Shown here: one piece after another, positions 33,801-45,190 of the stretch | Position numbering within the stretch: position 1 is the stretch's first letter | Layout: every line of letters starts with the position of its first letter | Source: Lytechinus variegatus | Lineage: Eukaryota; Echinodermata; Echinoidea; Temnopleuroida; Toxopneustidae | Assembly: GCF_018143015.1 (NCBI RefSeq) | Contig: NC_054743.1 | Span: 41,372,922-41,436,921, forward strand | Reading direction: 5' to 3' | Length of the DNA: 64,000 nt | Notes under the pieces: generated by a model | What the model saw: the letters and a program-made list of their open reading frames with translations, nothing else | Told to the model about the DNA's origin: nothing | The model's database searches: none | Translations under genes and position numbers: made by a program

Positions 33801-36800
33801 ATTCAGTTCAAGATAACATGATTACATTTGAAGATTCAAGATTACTTTTCTTTGCTAGATGCCGGATTGACGCCACATCATTGATGTGCTAGTTTTAGAT
33901 TTTAATACTTGTATTGTCACCTTTGACCCTTCAGATCCAGCGGACGATGGCCTATGAAGGGGTCAGCAAGGAGGTCTCTAAATGGGACCAAGTGGTACAG
34001 ACCAATCGTAAGGCAGAGCATCTGTCCTTTCCTCTCAACCAAGAGGTCGTCGGACTTCCGACCACTGACCAGTTCGTCAAGAAGTTTAAGGTAGGTCAGT
34101 GACTAAACATTTTGGTCTCTAATGCCTAAAATTCCAAAATTTTTAGGGCAGAGCCTTTTCTCAAAATTGGCTTATTTCCATATTACAGCACAAAGGAGAA
34201 AAGTTGACAAAGATACAACATATCCTAGGCCAGTGAAAGCCCTTCTCTGAACTGAACTGTGATTTAGAATTATTTATGAAGATGTATGTCCAAGATTTAG
34301 ATCTAAATGAAGTCCAGGATTGTGATGCCAATCTCTTTAGATTTGATATAGGATTTTGTCTAGCTCTTGAAATTAAACCCTTGATGCACTTATATATGTG
34401 ATGATGATAGATCCAAAGTTATTTAGCTGTCACCTGGAGGTGTTGCATCAGTGCCAACAAATGCCATTTTTGTCTAAATTCAAGATTGTTGATTGGCTGA
34501 GATGCACTGTCCTCTGACTTTTATAATAGCATCTTTCAGAGAATGACTCTTTGTTGATAATGACAAATTTCATGAAGTCATTATAGATGTTTGTAATATT
34601 GTAGAAATGTGTAAATCAAGAATCCCAAGTAACAGTTAAGATAACAATTTTCAAAGCTTCGATCATATTCCTCCATCATCATTGGTGTTAAGAAAGAGTC
34701 AACGCTGAGTTTTGGAGACTTTTGCCAGCTGATGATGCTGGATGCATTTTATTGAAACTCTCTTCACATTAAGTTTGAACTCTATGATTTGAACTTTATT
34801 AGTGAATATTAAGGTCCCATGATGCCATTTTGCATGGTTCGGAAAGCATCCACTCAAGTATCATTCATTAATGAAGATACAATGGTAATAAATGCATCCT
34901 TCATCTGTTTTCTTACAGCCAAGTACACCACTGGAGCAGGAAGTCTACAAAATATTGCGTGGGAGTAAGTTTGCTGAGAGACCCAACAAACAACTCTCTC
35001 AGGCTGAAGAAGAGGCCATCAAAGCAATGAGTTTGTCTGAGGTATGGTCCACATCTATATTTTATATTGAAATTGTGGTGTAGAGGGGTATTGTGAAGAA
35101 AGTTATTTGCAAAATGAAATGTTTCAAATTTTTTCATGATTTACAGGACCATTACACAAATTTTACCATTAAATAATAAATCTATACAGAAAAAAAAGAT
35201 GTAAATGTAGGAGATGATTTGCTAGAAATACAGTGTACACAAATTCAGGGGTGATGACAGCAATTGCAAAATTGGTGATTAATCTTCAGTTTCTTTGAAA
35301 GACCAGACCAAGTACCATCATCGAGACACCTAATGAGTTTGATTCTAAAATAATAAGTTTTTCATCCTTCTCGTCATTACAAAAGGTAGAAGAAGCAATT
35401 GATAAATAAATGAACTTCCTCTCCCTAAATACTACTACTAAAGAATGCAGGATTTTCCATCAATCTATTCCATTCATTCTTTTTTTTTCCATCAGGCACG
35501 TGAGCGGAGAGCGGAGCTACAGAAACACAGAGCTCTTATGTCATTCTACGAAGCTAAGTGCAGGAGACATAAAAAGATCAAGAGTAAAAAGTGAGTCAAT
35601 TTACTTTCTGTAGTAAATTTTAGCAAAAACGGGTCCTTGTACCTCTATCGAGTACATTCAATCATTGTTGGCTTTCATGGAGGGTGCTTATCCGAGAACA
35701 TATACTGTCAATTATGCTGAGTTGAAAGACATAAAATGTGTATTTTGCGCACATTATCCTGTGCTGAAGTCATTATTTTACTCATCATGGCCCAAGCCTT
35801 TGATAAGGGGTGTTGCTAGAAATTATTTGTGATCAATTACAATTTCAGAAGCAAATTTTACGATTGAAGTATCAATGGTAATGAGAGCCAAGAGATTTTT
35901 ACTGCTTGTTGTAAGAAGTAGACTAGCAATCACGTGCAAATATGCAATCAAAGCTAAATGATAGTAGTTGCAGTAAAACACTAATTTCGTGAGAAAGTCT
36001 GTAAAACCAAGGTTAAGTATGACTATATCATCATGGATTTTGATCTGGTACAGTTACATAAACTGGACTTTGTGAAATCATAAAATCTAAGCTAAAATAT
36101 GATCACACTGAAGATCACCAACACAGATAGGCACACGTGGGACAGTGAATTATTATTGCTGGAATAAAGACCCGATGGAAGTGACCGAATCCACGCTTAA
36201 TTTGCTTATTTCTCAGCAATTACACAATTTCTTCCAGAATCCTTTGGCACATATTTTTTATTCATACAAACAGACACTTGGGTGGTCATTATATTAGATT
36301 CTGTAAAAAGTCATTTTGAGATCATTACCAGAACTGGAATTTATCTGTAATTGCCAGACTTATGATTTTTTTTTTTACCCAAGTTGATTTGCAACTTTCT
36401 TGCAATGGGTTAGGGTTAGGGATATATACCTTCAGTATCATCTCTAGAATAATTAACATTATCAATGGTTTGATAGTACATTAAGTTAAGCAACTTTTCA
36501 AAGGAACATTAGTAAAGTAATTTTTAACCTCCTGACATTTATTCAGCACACAAGGAGTTAAATGACATTGCTCTCCTTGTGCTATTCGAAAGAGCCACTG
36601 TTTGTCCTTTCTTTTGTATTGAATCATACTTTATGACCCTTAGGATTTCAACTCAATGATTTATGATTAATGATTTTTGTTCTGTGATACAGGTACCACC
36701 GTATAGAGAGGAAAAGCAAAGCAAGGCAGGAGTCCAAGAAGATGGAAAAACTGATGGAAGATGACCCAGAGGCTGCCAAAGAAGCAATGGAGAAACTAGA

Positions 36801-39800
36801 AAAAGCAAGGGCTACGGTATGTCTGAAGGGTGAAATGGGAGCTCTACATTTATGTATAGAGACAATCTTTTATATTCAAGGTCAGGACTGCCACAGTAGA
36901 AAGTTTATTTCAATAAAAATAAAGATTCAAATAAGCATAACAGTGAAAATTCATCAAAATTGGATGGAAGATGAAGAGGTTATGGTATTTTAAGTTTTGC
37001 TTAATTTCACAAAGAGTTAGTACAACATCATGTTTATATGTAAACAAGGGAGCCTGTGACACCACATATTCACTGTCTATTTTTTATTTTGAACAATTTA
37101 AGATATTAAATTTTTCTCTGTTAAAATGGGAAATAAACTTTGTGTCACCCTGAACCTGAGGATTTGCGATTCTTAAAAACTACTGAGGTTCAATCATGAG
37201 GGTCCTTAATTTCAAATTTTCAGCCTTATAATTGTTTGATTCATTTATCTTTTTATTCAAGTGAGCTTTATATTAGGGTAGACTGCCCCTTTAATCTCAG
37301 ATTCACTTTACATAATATACATTGCATGCTTGTATTTTATGACATGACTGTTTCCTTCTCTCTGTAACAAAGTTTGTAAATATCGCTGTTTGCAAAGCTA
37401 TTTAATGATATTTTTTTACCTCTATTTTTAAAGATTATACTTAGTGTAATATTCATGTATTTGTAAACTTCTTGTACATTTGTTTTTCCACACGCAGGAG
37501 AGAATGAGTTTGAAGCACCGTAACACAGGAAAGTGGGCAAAGACTATGATGAGATATGGGAAACACAACATATCAGTAAGTGGACTATCACCTCACTGCC
37601 TTGTCTGTTCTACTTTCATTCCACTTTCAGTCATTTATTGTTCCCATTGTTTAGTTATACCAAGTTTAAGTATTAACAGTGAGCAATGATTTTTTAGAAC
37701 TTTCATACAATATAGTTGTCTGCTTAGACTGAGTTCTAATAGCATTGTTTCAGTAAGCCTAAATATAATTACTTCAGACAGCAGCTACTGTGATAGAAAT
37801 GCAGTCAAGTTTTTCATTTGAAACTATTCACAACATTCACAACTATAGACATAATTCAGGAAAACAAGTACCTTGTTCACTCAACTTTGTTACACCATTC
37901 TGTTGTCTTTGTGTAGGCGAGACAAGAGCTTGCTGAGCAGCTCCAGAAGAGCCATGAACTGACTGAGAAGATTGCCGAGGTGAATGAAGACAAGACTGAA
38001 GAGAGGAGTGAAGCGGAAGAAGAGGAGGAGGGGGACACTGTTCAACCTTCGCTTAGCGATATCAACAACCCTTGGTTCACTGGCAAAGTGTTGGGCAAGG
38101 GAGGAGACAAAGAAGAAGAGAGGGAAGTGGAACAGTTCGTAGCCTTGGAAGAAGTACAGGCAAAGAGAGATGATGATGGATTGGATGAAGAGGAGAGTGG
38201 AGATGACGATGATGAGGATGAGATAGACAAAGACCACAAGATGTTGAAGATGATACAGGAGGAGAGAAGAAAATGGGAGGGTGGCAGTGACGACGACGAT
38301 GACAAGGAGGAGGATGAAGAGGAGAGAGACAAGAAGGTGACTCAAGCTGATGAAGTTGAGGTGGTGAAGAAAGGGAAGAAGAGCAAAGGGGTTGCAAAAC
38401 AAGAACGGACAAATTCAAGGAAAGCCGACAAGAAGGGAAAGCGGAAAAAAGTCAAGGTCATTGAAGTGGATGTTGAGGAGGAGGATAAAGAAGATGATGA
38501 TGATGCAGAGGAGTCCCAACTGGAGGAAGGCGTTGATAGACGTCAGACACACTCCTCCCTCGACGATCAAGACTGGCTCCATAGACTGGAGGAGCAGAAA
38601 AGACAGTTGCCACAGAAGTCATCCGATGATGTTGTCCAAGGTGTCAAGAGTGTGGAGAAGGAGGAAGGCACAAAGAAATCCACAGGCATTGTTGATCCAA
38701 GCAAAGTCTTTGTGGTGAAGCCGAAGGATATGTTGAAGTCGGCAATGCCGGTGCTGGTGGAACAAGGGGATGATGATGATGGAGAGAGTAAGGGGATGGA
38801 CCATCGCATGAACATCATGCAAGCATTTGAAGATGACGATGTAGTGGAAGAGTTCAAGGAAGAAAAGATAGCAAAAGTTGAGAAGGACAAACCAAAGGAC
38901 ATTGACCTTACACTCCCAGGATGGGGAGACTGGGGAGGAACGGGAGTAGAGACATCAAAGAAGAAAAGGAAAAGGTGAATAATACAATGCAATAATATCT
39001 GACCCATTAGCCCTAAAAAGACTGGGGGTACGGAATCTGCCCCCCACTCTCCCCCCCCCCCCTGCGTTTTTCGCGATAAATCTGCTTCACAAAATTTTTG
39101 AACTGCGCCGCTCACTGACTTTTTACTTTTAAATCTCGCACAACTTTTGAGACCAAATTTGCGATGCCTGGGTAGGCAGTTACGAAATTATGCATTGTTA
39201 TGTAAGTGCATGTCAGACCCAAAACTGCTCAAAAATGTAATTTCATGTACAAATCCAATGCAAACTGTATATTCAGCCAAAATCCATAAATGTATCATAA
39301 TTTCTACTTTTACTGATTAAAGTGGATTAATTTTGTCTTGTTTATGATCAGAAATTTTTGCAGCATTTGCACGATCCAAGGCTATGATAAATTCGCCCCC
39401 CCCCCCCACCCATCGGCTGTGAGATGGGTCCAAATAACCAAGCTCTATAAGGGTTAAGCACCTGGTCAATAGCAGAGCCATGTTTTTTCCCCACAGGAAT
39501 CTTATGATTACCAATCTTCACATTTTATCATAGACAAAATAATGGAGAAAATGGGCAAGCAATTCGGAAATGACATAGCTTTATAGTGAGATTCCAGCCA
39601 GAAGATGCAGCACAGACTTTTGACAAGTTACCTTTGTTAAATGATGATCCTTTATTATGGCAATGGGAGTGATGGAAATGACTAGCTAACAATCTGAATA
39701 TTGTATCAGGTGGTTTGCACCTCTGAAAGAGATTAAATTAAGTATGAAATTATCTGAAGATTACATCAGACTTGGAGTGCCACCCCTGCTTCCCCCCCCC

Positions 39801-41180
39801 CCAAAAAACAAGGAACTAGAAATGAAGTGATATTACTGTATGTATATAGGTGTATATAGGGGCAACTCCATATGACAAGGTCAAAACAATCAAACTGTTA
39901 ATTCATTATACTCCCCCCCCCCCCCAAAAAAAAAAAAAAAATGGATGAAGAGAAGCATGTAAATATAGGAATCATTCCATGGTAATACATGCATTTGTGT
40001 TCTGTGAAAATAACTCAATTTGCTTGTAATTTTGTTAATTAACGTGATACCTTGAATGTAAACAGAAATTTGCTAGAATGAAAATGTTTATTGGTCACGT
40101 CAAGAATGATAAGAAATCTCAATTTTGTTTGGGAGGGAAGAAAGAAATTTTCCTTGGTAAAATGTAGGAAAGAGTTGAAGTTCATAGGGCAGATTCCTTT
40201 AATCAGTCTAGGGATAATTATTAAACTGTATTTGTTTTGATTTAGCATGAATGACTCTAATTCTAGTCAAATTGCTCTGTAGCACCATTGAATGTTTGCA
40301 TGTTTTTTGTCAAATTCTCAGGTTTATTATAAAGGCCAAACCTCAAGCCCCAAGACAGGATGCACAGTTAGCTCATGTGATCATCAACGAGGATAGGGAT
40401 AAGAAGATTGCTATACATCAGGTGAGATGGGGGAAAGACATTTTTTGATTGCGATGGTAACAATGATATGGTGGTTATGATGATATGATGGTGGTGATGA
40501 TGATGATCATCACCGTAGTGGTAGTCATGGTGGTGGGTGGTGGTTGTGGTGGTGGTGATGATGACGACGACGGTGGTGGTGGCAGTGGTGATGGTGGTGG
40601 GGGTGGTGGTGGTGGTGATGATGATGATGATAATGACAGTGACGAGTGATTATGAGAATTGTGTTTTATGGTAAAGCTACCAGTAAAATTTTTGCCTCCG
40701 AGACAATATCAAGATCCTTCACATTATTGAGAATCTGTTTCGTTCCCTTTCATTTGCTCTTTATTTAGCCATACTACATCCTGAATAGATTCTACGCATG
40801 TCAAATTCATTGTAATACAGTTTCCACATCCATACATCTTGACAAATTCTAATGTGTAAATGAATTGTCTATCTTTCCTACAGGTGAATAGCCTTCCGTT
40901 CCCCTTCACCAACCCCGAACAGTTTGAGAGGAGCATACGAGCCCCCGTGGGGAGCACCTGGAACACCCCATCCGCCGTCAAGGCCTTGACCATGCCCAAA
41001 GTCAGCACCAAGATAGGTACCATCATACGACCAATCAAGGCGGAGGAGGCCTTCAAAGAGAAGAACAGGAAAAGGAAGAACATGGAGGAGACGAGGAAGA
41101 AGAGGAAAGGACAAAGACCAGATATCGTGTTTGATGAGGGGAGTAAAAAGAAGAGGAGAAAGGGCAAGGGAAAGGGATGA
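27824..41180 (+). CDS. UTP14A: UTP14 homologue, SSU processome component
   Basis: Nucleolar protein of the U3 snoRNP/small-subunit processome, needed for 18S rRNA maturation; yeast Utp14 binds and activates the helicase Dhr1 (established for the family). Exons: 27824-27840, 29658-29736, 31679-31749, 32127-32194, 32991-33133, 33935-34090, 34919-35041, 35496-35590, 36693-36816, 37498-37575, 37917-38974, 40322-40421, 40884-41180. All phases agree; 2409 nt, 802 residues (human UTP14A is about 771). Family landmarks: acidic N terminus followed by SKLLEAI, QRSEASADVSEY, VSKWDQVVQTNRKAEHLSFP, TPLEQEVYKIL, RRAELQKHRALMSFYEAKCR, KIKSKKYHRI, ERMSLKHRNTGKWAK, DIDLTLPGWGDWGG and FERSIRAPVGSTWNT. A long acidic central region lies in exon 11. 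Very basic C terminus. Confidence 0.96.
27841..29657. other. UTP14A: UTP14A intron 1
   Basis: 1.8 kb. A short stretch near 28195-28230 (cgtcttttgaaaccgaccac) is inverted near 28585-28610 (gtggtcggtttcaaaag), suggesting an old inverted-repeat element across about 28000-28760. A fragment of family H ends is at 29560-29625. No gene supported; the 79-codon frame at 28510 has no recognisable protein. Confidence 0.5.
29658..29736 (+). CDS. UTP14A: UTP14A exon 2
   Basis: Encodes SLQASGVERDNDDDDDLHSD then ISASEDE, the acidic N-terminal stretch of UTP14. Long pyrimidine tract and TTTAG acceptor; donor GAG|GTAAAA, phase 0 out. Confidence 0.8.
29798..29925. repeat. Family B MITE, diverged
   Basis: 'agttttcatgattgattgca' and inverted 'gcatttcaatcatgaaaat', ending 'tcaaagttttgtgttatga'. 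Just after UTP14A exon 2. Confidence 0.5.
30440..30710. repeat. Dispersed repeat shared by two UTP14A introns
   Basis: Matches 35945-36350 in phrases such as 'tagttgcagcaaactattat', 'atcgtgatctggtaca', 'cagacacttgggtg' and 'aaccggtatttatct'. Class unknown; no terminal repeats recognised. Confidence 0.55.
31231..31660. repeat. Family A MITE with another repeat nested inside
   Basis: Ends 'gggtccccatcttactaagg' and inverted 'aactctttgtaagacaggac'. The interval 31375-31480 inside it matches 9640-9770. Confidence 0.6.
31679..31749 (+). CDS. UTP14A: UTP14A exon 3
   Basis: Encodes GDLEDESRHSKLLEAIGSME then TKKR, matching the conserved KLLEAI segment of UTP14. Acceptor AAACAG, donor GTAAGA. Confidence 0.9.
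32127..32194 (+). CDS. UTP14A: UTP14A exon 4
   Basis: Encodes SKVKQRSEASADVSEYQLNT then KD; the RSEAS..VSE core is conserved in the family. Acceptor GTACAG, donor GTAAGT, phase 1 out. Confidence 0.9.
32991..33133 (+). CDS. UTP14A: UTP14A exon 5
   Basis: Encodes VQGKGIWIHDLMGSLKNTPS, HSALKKQMNNVNKRKTLPTP and LHQHEAEK. Corresponds to the DLL...SLATVKKQL..KTVELPL block of human UTP14A. Donor GTATGG. Confidence 0.92.
33373..33466. repeat. Near-perfect hairpin in UTP14A intron 5
   Basis: Arms 33388-33420 and 33423-33455 are exact inverted copies (33 bp) around a 2-nt centre. Pairing resumes outside after a 4-nt indel, to 33373 and 33466. Too little decay for an ancient element. Confidence 0.9.
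33935..34090 (+). CDS. UTP14A: UTP14A exon 6
   Basis: Encodes IQRTMAYEGVSKEVSKWDQV, VQTNRKAEHLSFPLNQEVVG and LPTTDQFVKKFK; the SKWD.VV..NR.AE.L.FPL block is one of the most conserved parts of the Utp14 family. Confidence 0.95.
34919..35041 (+). CDS. UTP14A: UTP14A exon 7
   Basis: Encodes PSTPLEQEVYKILRGSKFAE, RPNKQLSQAEEEAIKAMSLS and E. TPLEQE and AMSLEE-like motifs are conserved. Phase 0 both ends (123 nt). Confidence 0.95.
35496..35590 (+). CDS. UTP14A: UTP14A exon 8
   Basis: Encodes ARERRAELQKHRALMSFYEA then KCRRHKKIKSKK, the RRAELQ.ARAL..YYEAKARR.KKIKSKK block of the family. Donor GTGAGT. Confidence 0.95.
35945..36360. repeat. Dispersed repeat, second copy
   Basis: Longer copy of the 30440-30710 repeat, in UTP14A intron 8, with an additional internal segment (about 36060-36240) absent from the other. 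Confidence 0.55.
36693..36816 (+). CDS. UTP14A: UTP14A exon 9
   Basis: Encodes KYHRIERKSKARQESKKMEK, LMEDDPEAAKEAMEKLEKAR and AT. Basic, helical. Acceptor GATACAG, donor GTATGT. Confidence 0.93.
37498..37575 (+). CDS. UTP14A: UTP14A exon 10
   Basis: Encodes ERMSLKHRNTGKWAKTMMRY then GKHNIS; ERMSLKH..SGKWAK is a hallmark of UTP14. Donor GTAAGT; 78 nt, skippable in frame. Confidence 0.95.
37917..38974 (+). CDS. UTP14A: UTP14A exon 11: acidic region and PGWGDWGG motif
   Basis: 1058 nt coding residues 319-671. Starts ARQELAEQLQKSHELTEKIA, passes through long Asp/Glu tracts alternating with Lys-rich blocks, and ends with KPKDIDLTLPGWGDWGGTG followed by KKKRKR. The PGWG.WGG motif near the end is conserved from yeast to human and is implicated in Dhr1/DHX37 contact. 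Donor AAAAG|GTGAAT; read-through would stop one codon later. Confidence 0.95.
39011..39453. mobile_element. piggyBac-like MITE, 443 bp
   Basis: Begins CCCTAAAAAGACTGGGGG after TTAG (a one-base change from TTAA) and ends CTATAAGGG followed by TTAA at 39454-39457. Body matches 22796-23502. UTP14A intron 11, directly after the exon 11 donor. Confidence 0.7.
40322..40421 (+). CDS. UTP14A: UTP14A exon 12
   Basis: Encodes FIIKAKPQAPRQDAQLAHVI then INEDRDKKIAIHQ, equivalent to human FLIKAPEGPPRKD...VIINEKRN. Phase 2 in, 0 out. Confidence 0.95.
40455..40645 (+). repeat. (TGGTGA)n / (GAT)n microsatellite
   Basis: About 190 bp of GGT/GAT trinucleotide repeats in UTP14A intron 12, close to the exon 12 donor. 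Confidence 0.9.
40884..41180 (+). CDS. UTP14A: UTP14A exon 13 (stop codon)
   Basis: Encodes VNSLPFPFTNPEQFERSIRA, PVGSTWNTPSAVKALTMPKV, IRPIKAEEAF and a basic tail ending GKGKG, stop TGA at 41178-41180. QFER.I..P.GSTWNT is a conserved C-terminal UTP14 signature. Confidence 0.97.
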   Translation: MNSLPFPFTNPEQFERSIRAPVGSTWNTPSAVKALTMPKVSTKIGTIIRPIKAEEAFKEKNRKRKNMEETRKKRKGQRPDIVFDEGSKKKRRKGKGKG

Positions 41181-41444
41181 ATGAACTCATCTCTCTTGCA
41201 ATTGAATGTTGTTACTCTTTGCCTTGTGAACGAGGAAATCTTTCAGGGGGAAGTTTCGGAAATAGAACGTGCATATATGTAACACACAAGTTCATGATTA
41301 ATGTGCAGGAAAAGCGTCACATGACCTGATCATGCGGTGGTGTTTAGTAGTTACCACATACAATTGGCATCTCATTTCTATTTTAAATCTGACTTAATTC
41401 TCTGTGAAACAGCCCTGATCTATCAGGGTCAAAAGTGAATGGAG

Positions 41445-41506
41445 CAAAATCTTTAAAAATTTATTGCGTCTTACACAAAATCTTTAAAAATTTATTGCGT
41501 CTTACA
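41445..41506 (+). repeat. 31-bp tandem duplication
   Basis: Two adjacent exact copies of a 31-bp unit starting CAAAATCTTTAAAAATTTAT, in the probable UTP14A 3' UTR. Confidence 0.9.
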
Positions 41507-41806
41507 CATTTGAAGAAATGGTATGCCCTCGATTGGAATTTACAATTTGCCGCCTTGGCTTGAGAGTTTTCAGTGACAACAAATTAAACTCTTTCTTGAG
41601 AAATGTCCTAAAGAAATTTATTTTGCCATTGTTCTCTTTTGTTGAAAGTATTGTGGGGGGGGGGCCTTGACAAATTGCAACTTCTCATGAAGTACATATA
41701 TCTACATCTAGTGCCAGTTATAGAAAGAGTTCAATTCCAAAAATCAAACACATCTTGATTTTTAATCAATTGTAAAGTGTGCATTAGGACTTGCTTATCC
41801 TTTTAC

Positions 41807-41817
41807 AATAAAATAAA
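41807..41817 (+). terminator. Candidate polyadenylation signals for UTP14A
   Basis: Two overlapping AATAAA hexamers about 630 bp after the stop codon, in an A/T-rich stretch. The first good candidate downstream; other weaker signals exist and no transcript evidence is available. Confidence 0.35.
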
Positions 41818-43024
41818 ACTCTTTCTGCACTGGAGCCACTGTCTCTTGATTATTAAAAGCTCAAGTTTAAAGCTTTCGTAAAATTCTGATCATGTAAATT
41901 ATGTTCAGATATAATTTTAAAACATTACAATCTTAAATGAGTTTTGTTTCATCCACTGATTCTTTGATAATTTCAATTTTTACAATTGAAAAGATTCAGA
42001 TTCATTGCATTCTCTATTTTTAATAATAAAAAGAAAAACCAATCATGCCTAATGCTGAAATTTCATGAAAATCAGATGGGAGAGAATTCAGTCTTATCAC
42101 AATTCTAATTTTTGAAGACCAAATTACTTGTTCTGCTTATTACAAATAACCTTGTCTTGCGGCATATTGTTTGTTTTAAGGCAGATGTTCTCATTTACCT
42201 TTTGTTTGTATTATCTTTTTAATCTTTCTTTTTTCCAGGTATCAAGGCTCATTGAAACAAACACCACACAGTAGCTTGGTATAATAAGTACTGAAAACAG
42301 ATTTTATTTATCTTGTTTATTGTATGTTGATTGACAAATGGTAGGATCAATGAAAATAAATATACTTTATTTACAAATTACAAATATCATCCAATCTAGT
42401 TTGCAATTTCTCTGTGTGTGCACCATAGTAAATACTTCTACCTTCATAAAATATGTTTAATAAAATGTATTTCTCCATTCACAAATGCACCAAAGTCAGA
42501 GTCTTTACAATATTCAGAAAACTGTTGTATCTTATTTTCATTAATTTTATCATGGCAACCAGTGTTCTAGCTAGACCCATTTCAGTGGTGGTTACTATTT
42601 CTCGGCATATTACAAAGTTTTTTCAGTGGTCTTACAGCAAAAATGAAGGAATATCAATGTAATAACAATCTGACATTCACAAAGTAAATTATGCAAATAA
42701 AACAAGATTAAAGATGGAAATGAACAAAAGTGCAATTCCATTTTGCAAGGAGTTGGTTTTGAAACACTTCATTTGAAATTAGTGCTGGATGGAAGCGGTG
42801 TTTTTCATGAGTTGTGGTCAGAAATCTTCTGTGCTGGTTGGGCCCGACCACTGTTGTCCTCTGTAGCTGTAACACTGAAATGAAATGTGGCTGGGGTAAC
42901 AGAACCTTACATCTCAAGAGAATTGTTTTTTTAATGAATCAACTTTCCATGTCGAAAGGAAAAACTTCTCAATTGAATGCAGTATAACTGCAGCCCTATT
43001 TATCACTCTAAATATTACCACCTC

Positions 43025-43604
43025 TTAAAGGTCAAGTCCACCCCAGAAAAATGTCAATTTAAATAGAGAAAAATCAAACCAGCATAACGCCGAAAATTTC
43101 ATCAAAATCGGATGTTAGTTTTGATATTTTAAAGATAAAGTTATTTTTTTTACAAAACAAAGATATGCACAACACAGTGACATGCGAATGAGACAATCCA
43201 TGATGTCCCTCACTATTTTTTTTTTGTTTTCTATTGTTTGAATATTCAATTTTTTACGGATTTGGCAATAAGGACCAACTCGACTGAACCATTTAGTATT
43301 ACGTAATGCTGATTCCACATAATTAGGGAGGAATTAGTATTTGTTTCATTTAAAAATGAGGAAAAAATTAGAATATTTCATAAAATGAAATAGGAAAGAA
43401 ATAGTGGATGACATCATCAGTCTCCTCAGTTGCATACCGTCCAGGATGTGCATATAACTGTTTTGCGAAATTAACTGAAACTTCAAAATTTCATAACTTT
43501 CTTACATTACATCCGATTTTGATGAAATTTTTAGTGTTATGCTTGTTAGATTTTTCTTGTTTTATTCAAATCGACTCTTTGTTGGGATGGACTTGTCCTT
43601 TAAG
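43025..43604. mobile_element. Family D long-arm MITE
   Basis: Ends TTAAAGGTCAAGTCCACCCC and inverted GGATGGACTTGTCCTTTAAG, with arms (aaaatttcatcaaaatcgga / tccgattttgatgaaatttt) paired over about 200 bp each. Same family at 55631 and 60074. Confidence 0.8.
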
Positions 43605-43755
43605 TTTGTTTCCCACAACACAATTTCAGCCTGTGTGCCGATCAAGAGTTACATTCTTTAATCAATCAACATCAATAGAGAGTGTCATAACAAATGAAAA
43701 TAAGATGGAACAGTTTTCCCCCGTCCCAAATAATATAGACTGTGAAAGTAGCGAC

Positions 43756-44569
43756 TAGGCCCGTTTTGAAAGTCCATTTTTTATGCACGTGTACACGGCG
43801 TGTTTTTCGGTCGTGTACACGTTGTAAACACTGTGAGAGCGAGTTCTGTTTTCATGTCGACACGGACCCGCATCAATATGTCATAAAAAGGGGTCTATAT
43901 AGCCTAAGTCACGGTTTTAAAGCATACCTGAGAAGTTTGAAGTATCAATCCACAAAAATTGGTGCAAATTAAAAGTTCACTCGGCTTAGCAGCGCATTAA
44001 ATTAATAAAGAATGCAAAAGAAAATCAGTGCAGGGCCCTAGCTATCGCCGACGCTCGGTGGATGCGCATTTTGTATACTGTACCGTACATGCATGCACAG
44101 ATCGCTGCAGAATAAGTGTAACTGAAGTTATCGATTAATTTTCATTATTATGTTGCCAATTTGAAGAGCGTTTGTTTGTAGGCTTGTGTGCGAGCGTATA
44201 ACACGTAAGTTGTAGCGATGATTGCTATCGCAATTGGTGATTCTCAAATTGACTCTGAGTGTGATTGAGCAACGCTTTCGAGCTTTTGAGACCGGAGCAG
44301 ACCCATTTCGTGCCGATTTCGTGGTACAAAAACGTGAGTCTCCAGAAAGAATGTGGATTAAATTGGCGATTTTGGAAGTGAACTCACTCTGGATTAATTG
44401 AAATATGTTGACATATTAGTAATTAAAACATGTGCAGTGTCTGAGAACTAAGATTTAATGTGAGGCTGTGAGCTTGTTTATGCAGATGCTACCGTGTACA
44501 CGGTGATGGAATTTAGTACACGTGCACTGACTTGACCGTGCGTGTACACGTGTACACGAAACGGGCCTA
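43756..44569. mobile_element. hAT-like element, 814 bp
   Basis: Termini TAGGCCCGTTT and inverted AAACGGGCCTA, flanked by an 8-bp repeat with one mismatch (GTAGCGAC 43748-43755, GTAGCAAC 44570-44577). Subterminal 'cgtgtacacg' palindromes. Part of the interior (gacccatttcgtgccgattt, tttcgtggtacaaa) is inverted relative to part of 6821-8995. Confidence 0.7.
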
Positions 44570-44944
44570 GTAGCAACCATCTACTGCAATTCAGGATTCA
44601 ATTGTCTTTATAACATGAATGGTGTCGGTGGGTCATCGCTAGTTTGTCAAACATGATGGCCAATTTCAAACAATTCCAATTGACCATAATCAGCTCTGGG
44701 GTCGGTTGCAGAATGATTGCATTCAAATGCAACAAAGAAAAAAATAAATGCATGCTTTTAATTGGTCGAAATTCAAGTTGCCTTTGATTGTGAGTCTTTC
44801 TGCAACCAAGCCCTCGATAATATTAGCTATGCAAATTTGGGTATTGTCCTGCCAACCCTTGGATTTAGCCTATGTGAGTTTCAAAAAGGACATTAAACAC
44901 AATGGTGAATGCTCTGTGTTACCAACACGTATGTGAAACTTCAG

Positions 44945-45190
44945 GTCTTACAAAGAGTTAAGATTGATCCAATCAATTGTAACTCTATGGAGATCCATCA
45001 GTGTCATAATTTTTTCTACAGGAAATTTGCACAATAAAAGAGACTCTCACTGAATCTTCCAGAGAATGATGAATGTATGAATATTCATCATATCTAGAAA
45101 ATATTTTAAACAAATTAGCAGGTTAGATGTTGATGTCTATAGTTGTGGTTGATCGGATCAATGGCAACTCTTTGTAAGACGGGCCCCTGA
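44945..45190. repeat. Family A MITE
   Basis: Ends 'cttacaaagagttaagattg' and inverted 'caactctttgtaagacgggc'; body 'gagatccatcagtgtcataa' and 'gaatgatgaatgtatgaata'. Confidence 0.7.

Noticed and set aside
34370..34530. Possible C/D-box snoRNA in a UTP14A intron (GTGATGATGA present)
   Set aside because: No suitably spaced CTGA box and no terminal stem.
38042..39115. Ser- and Pro-rich minus-strand frames up to 182 codons
   Set aside because: Antisense shadows of the acidic UTP14A exon 11.
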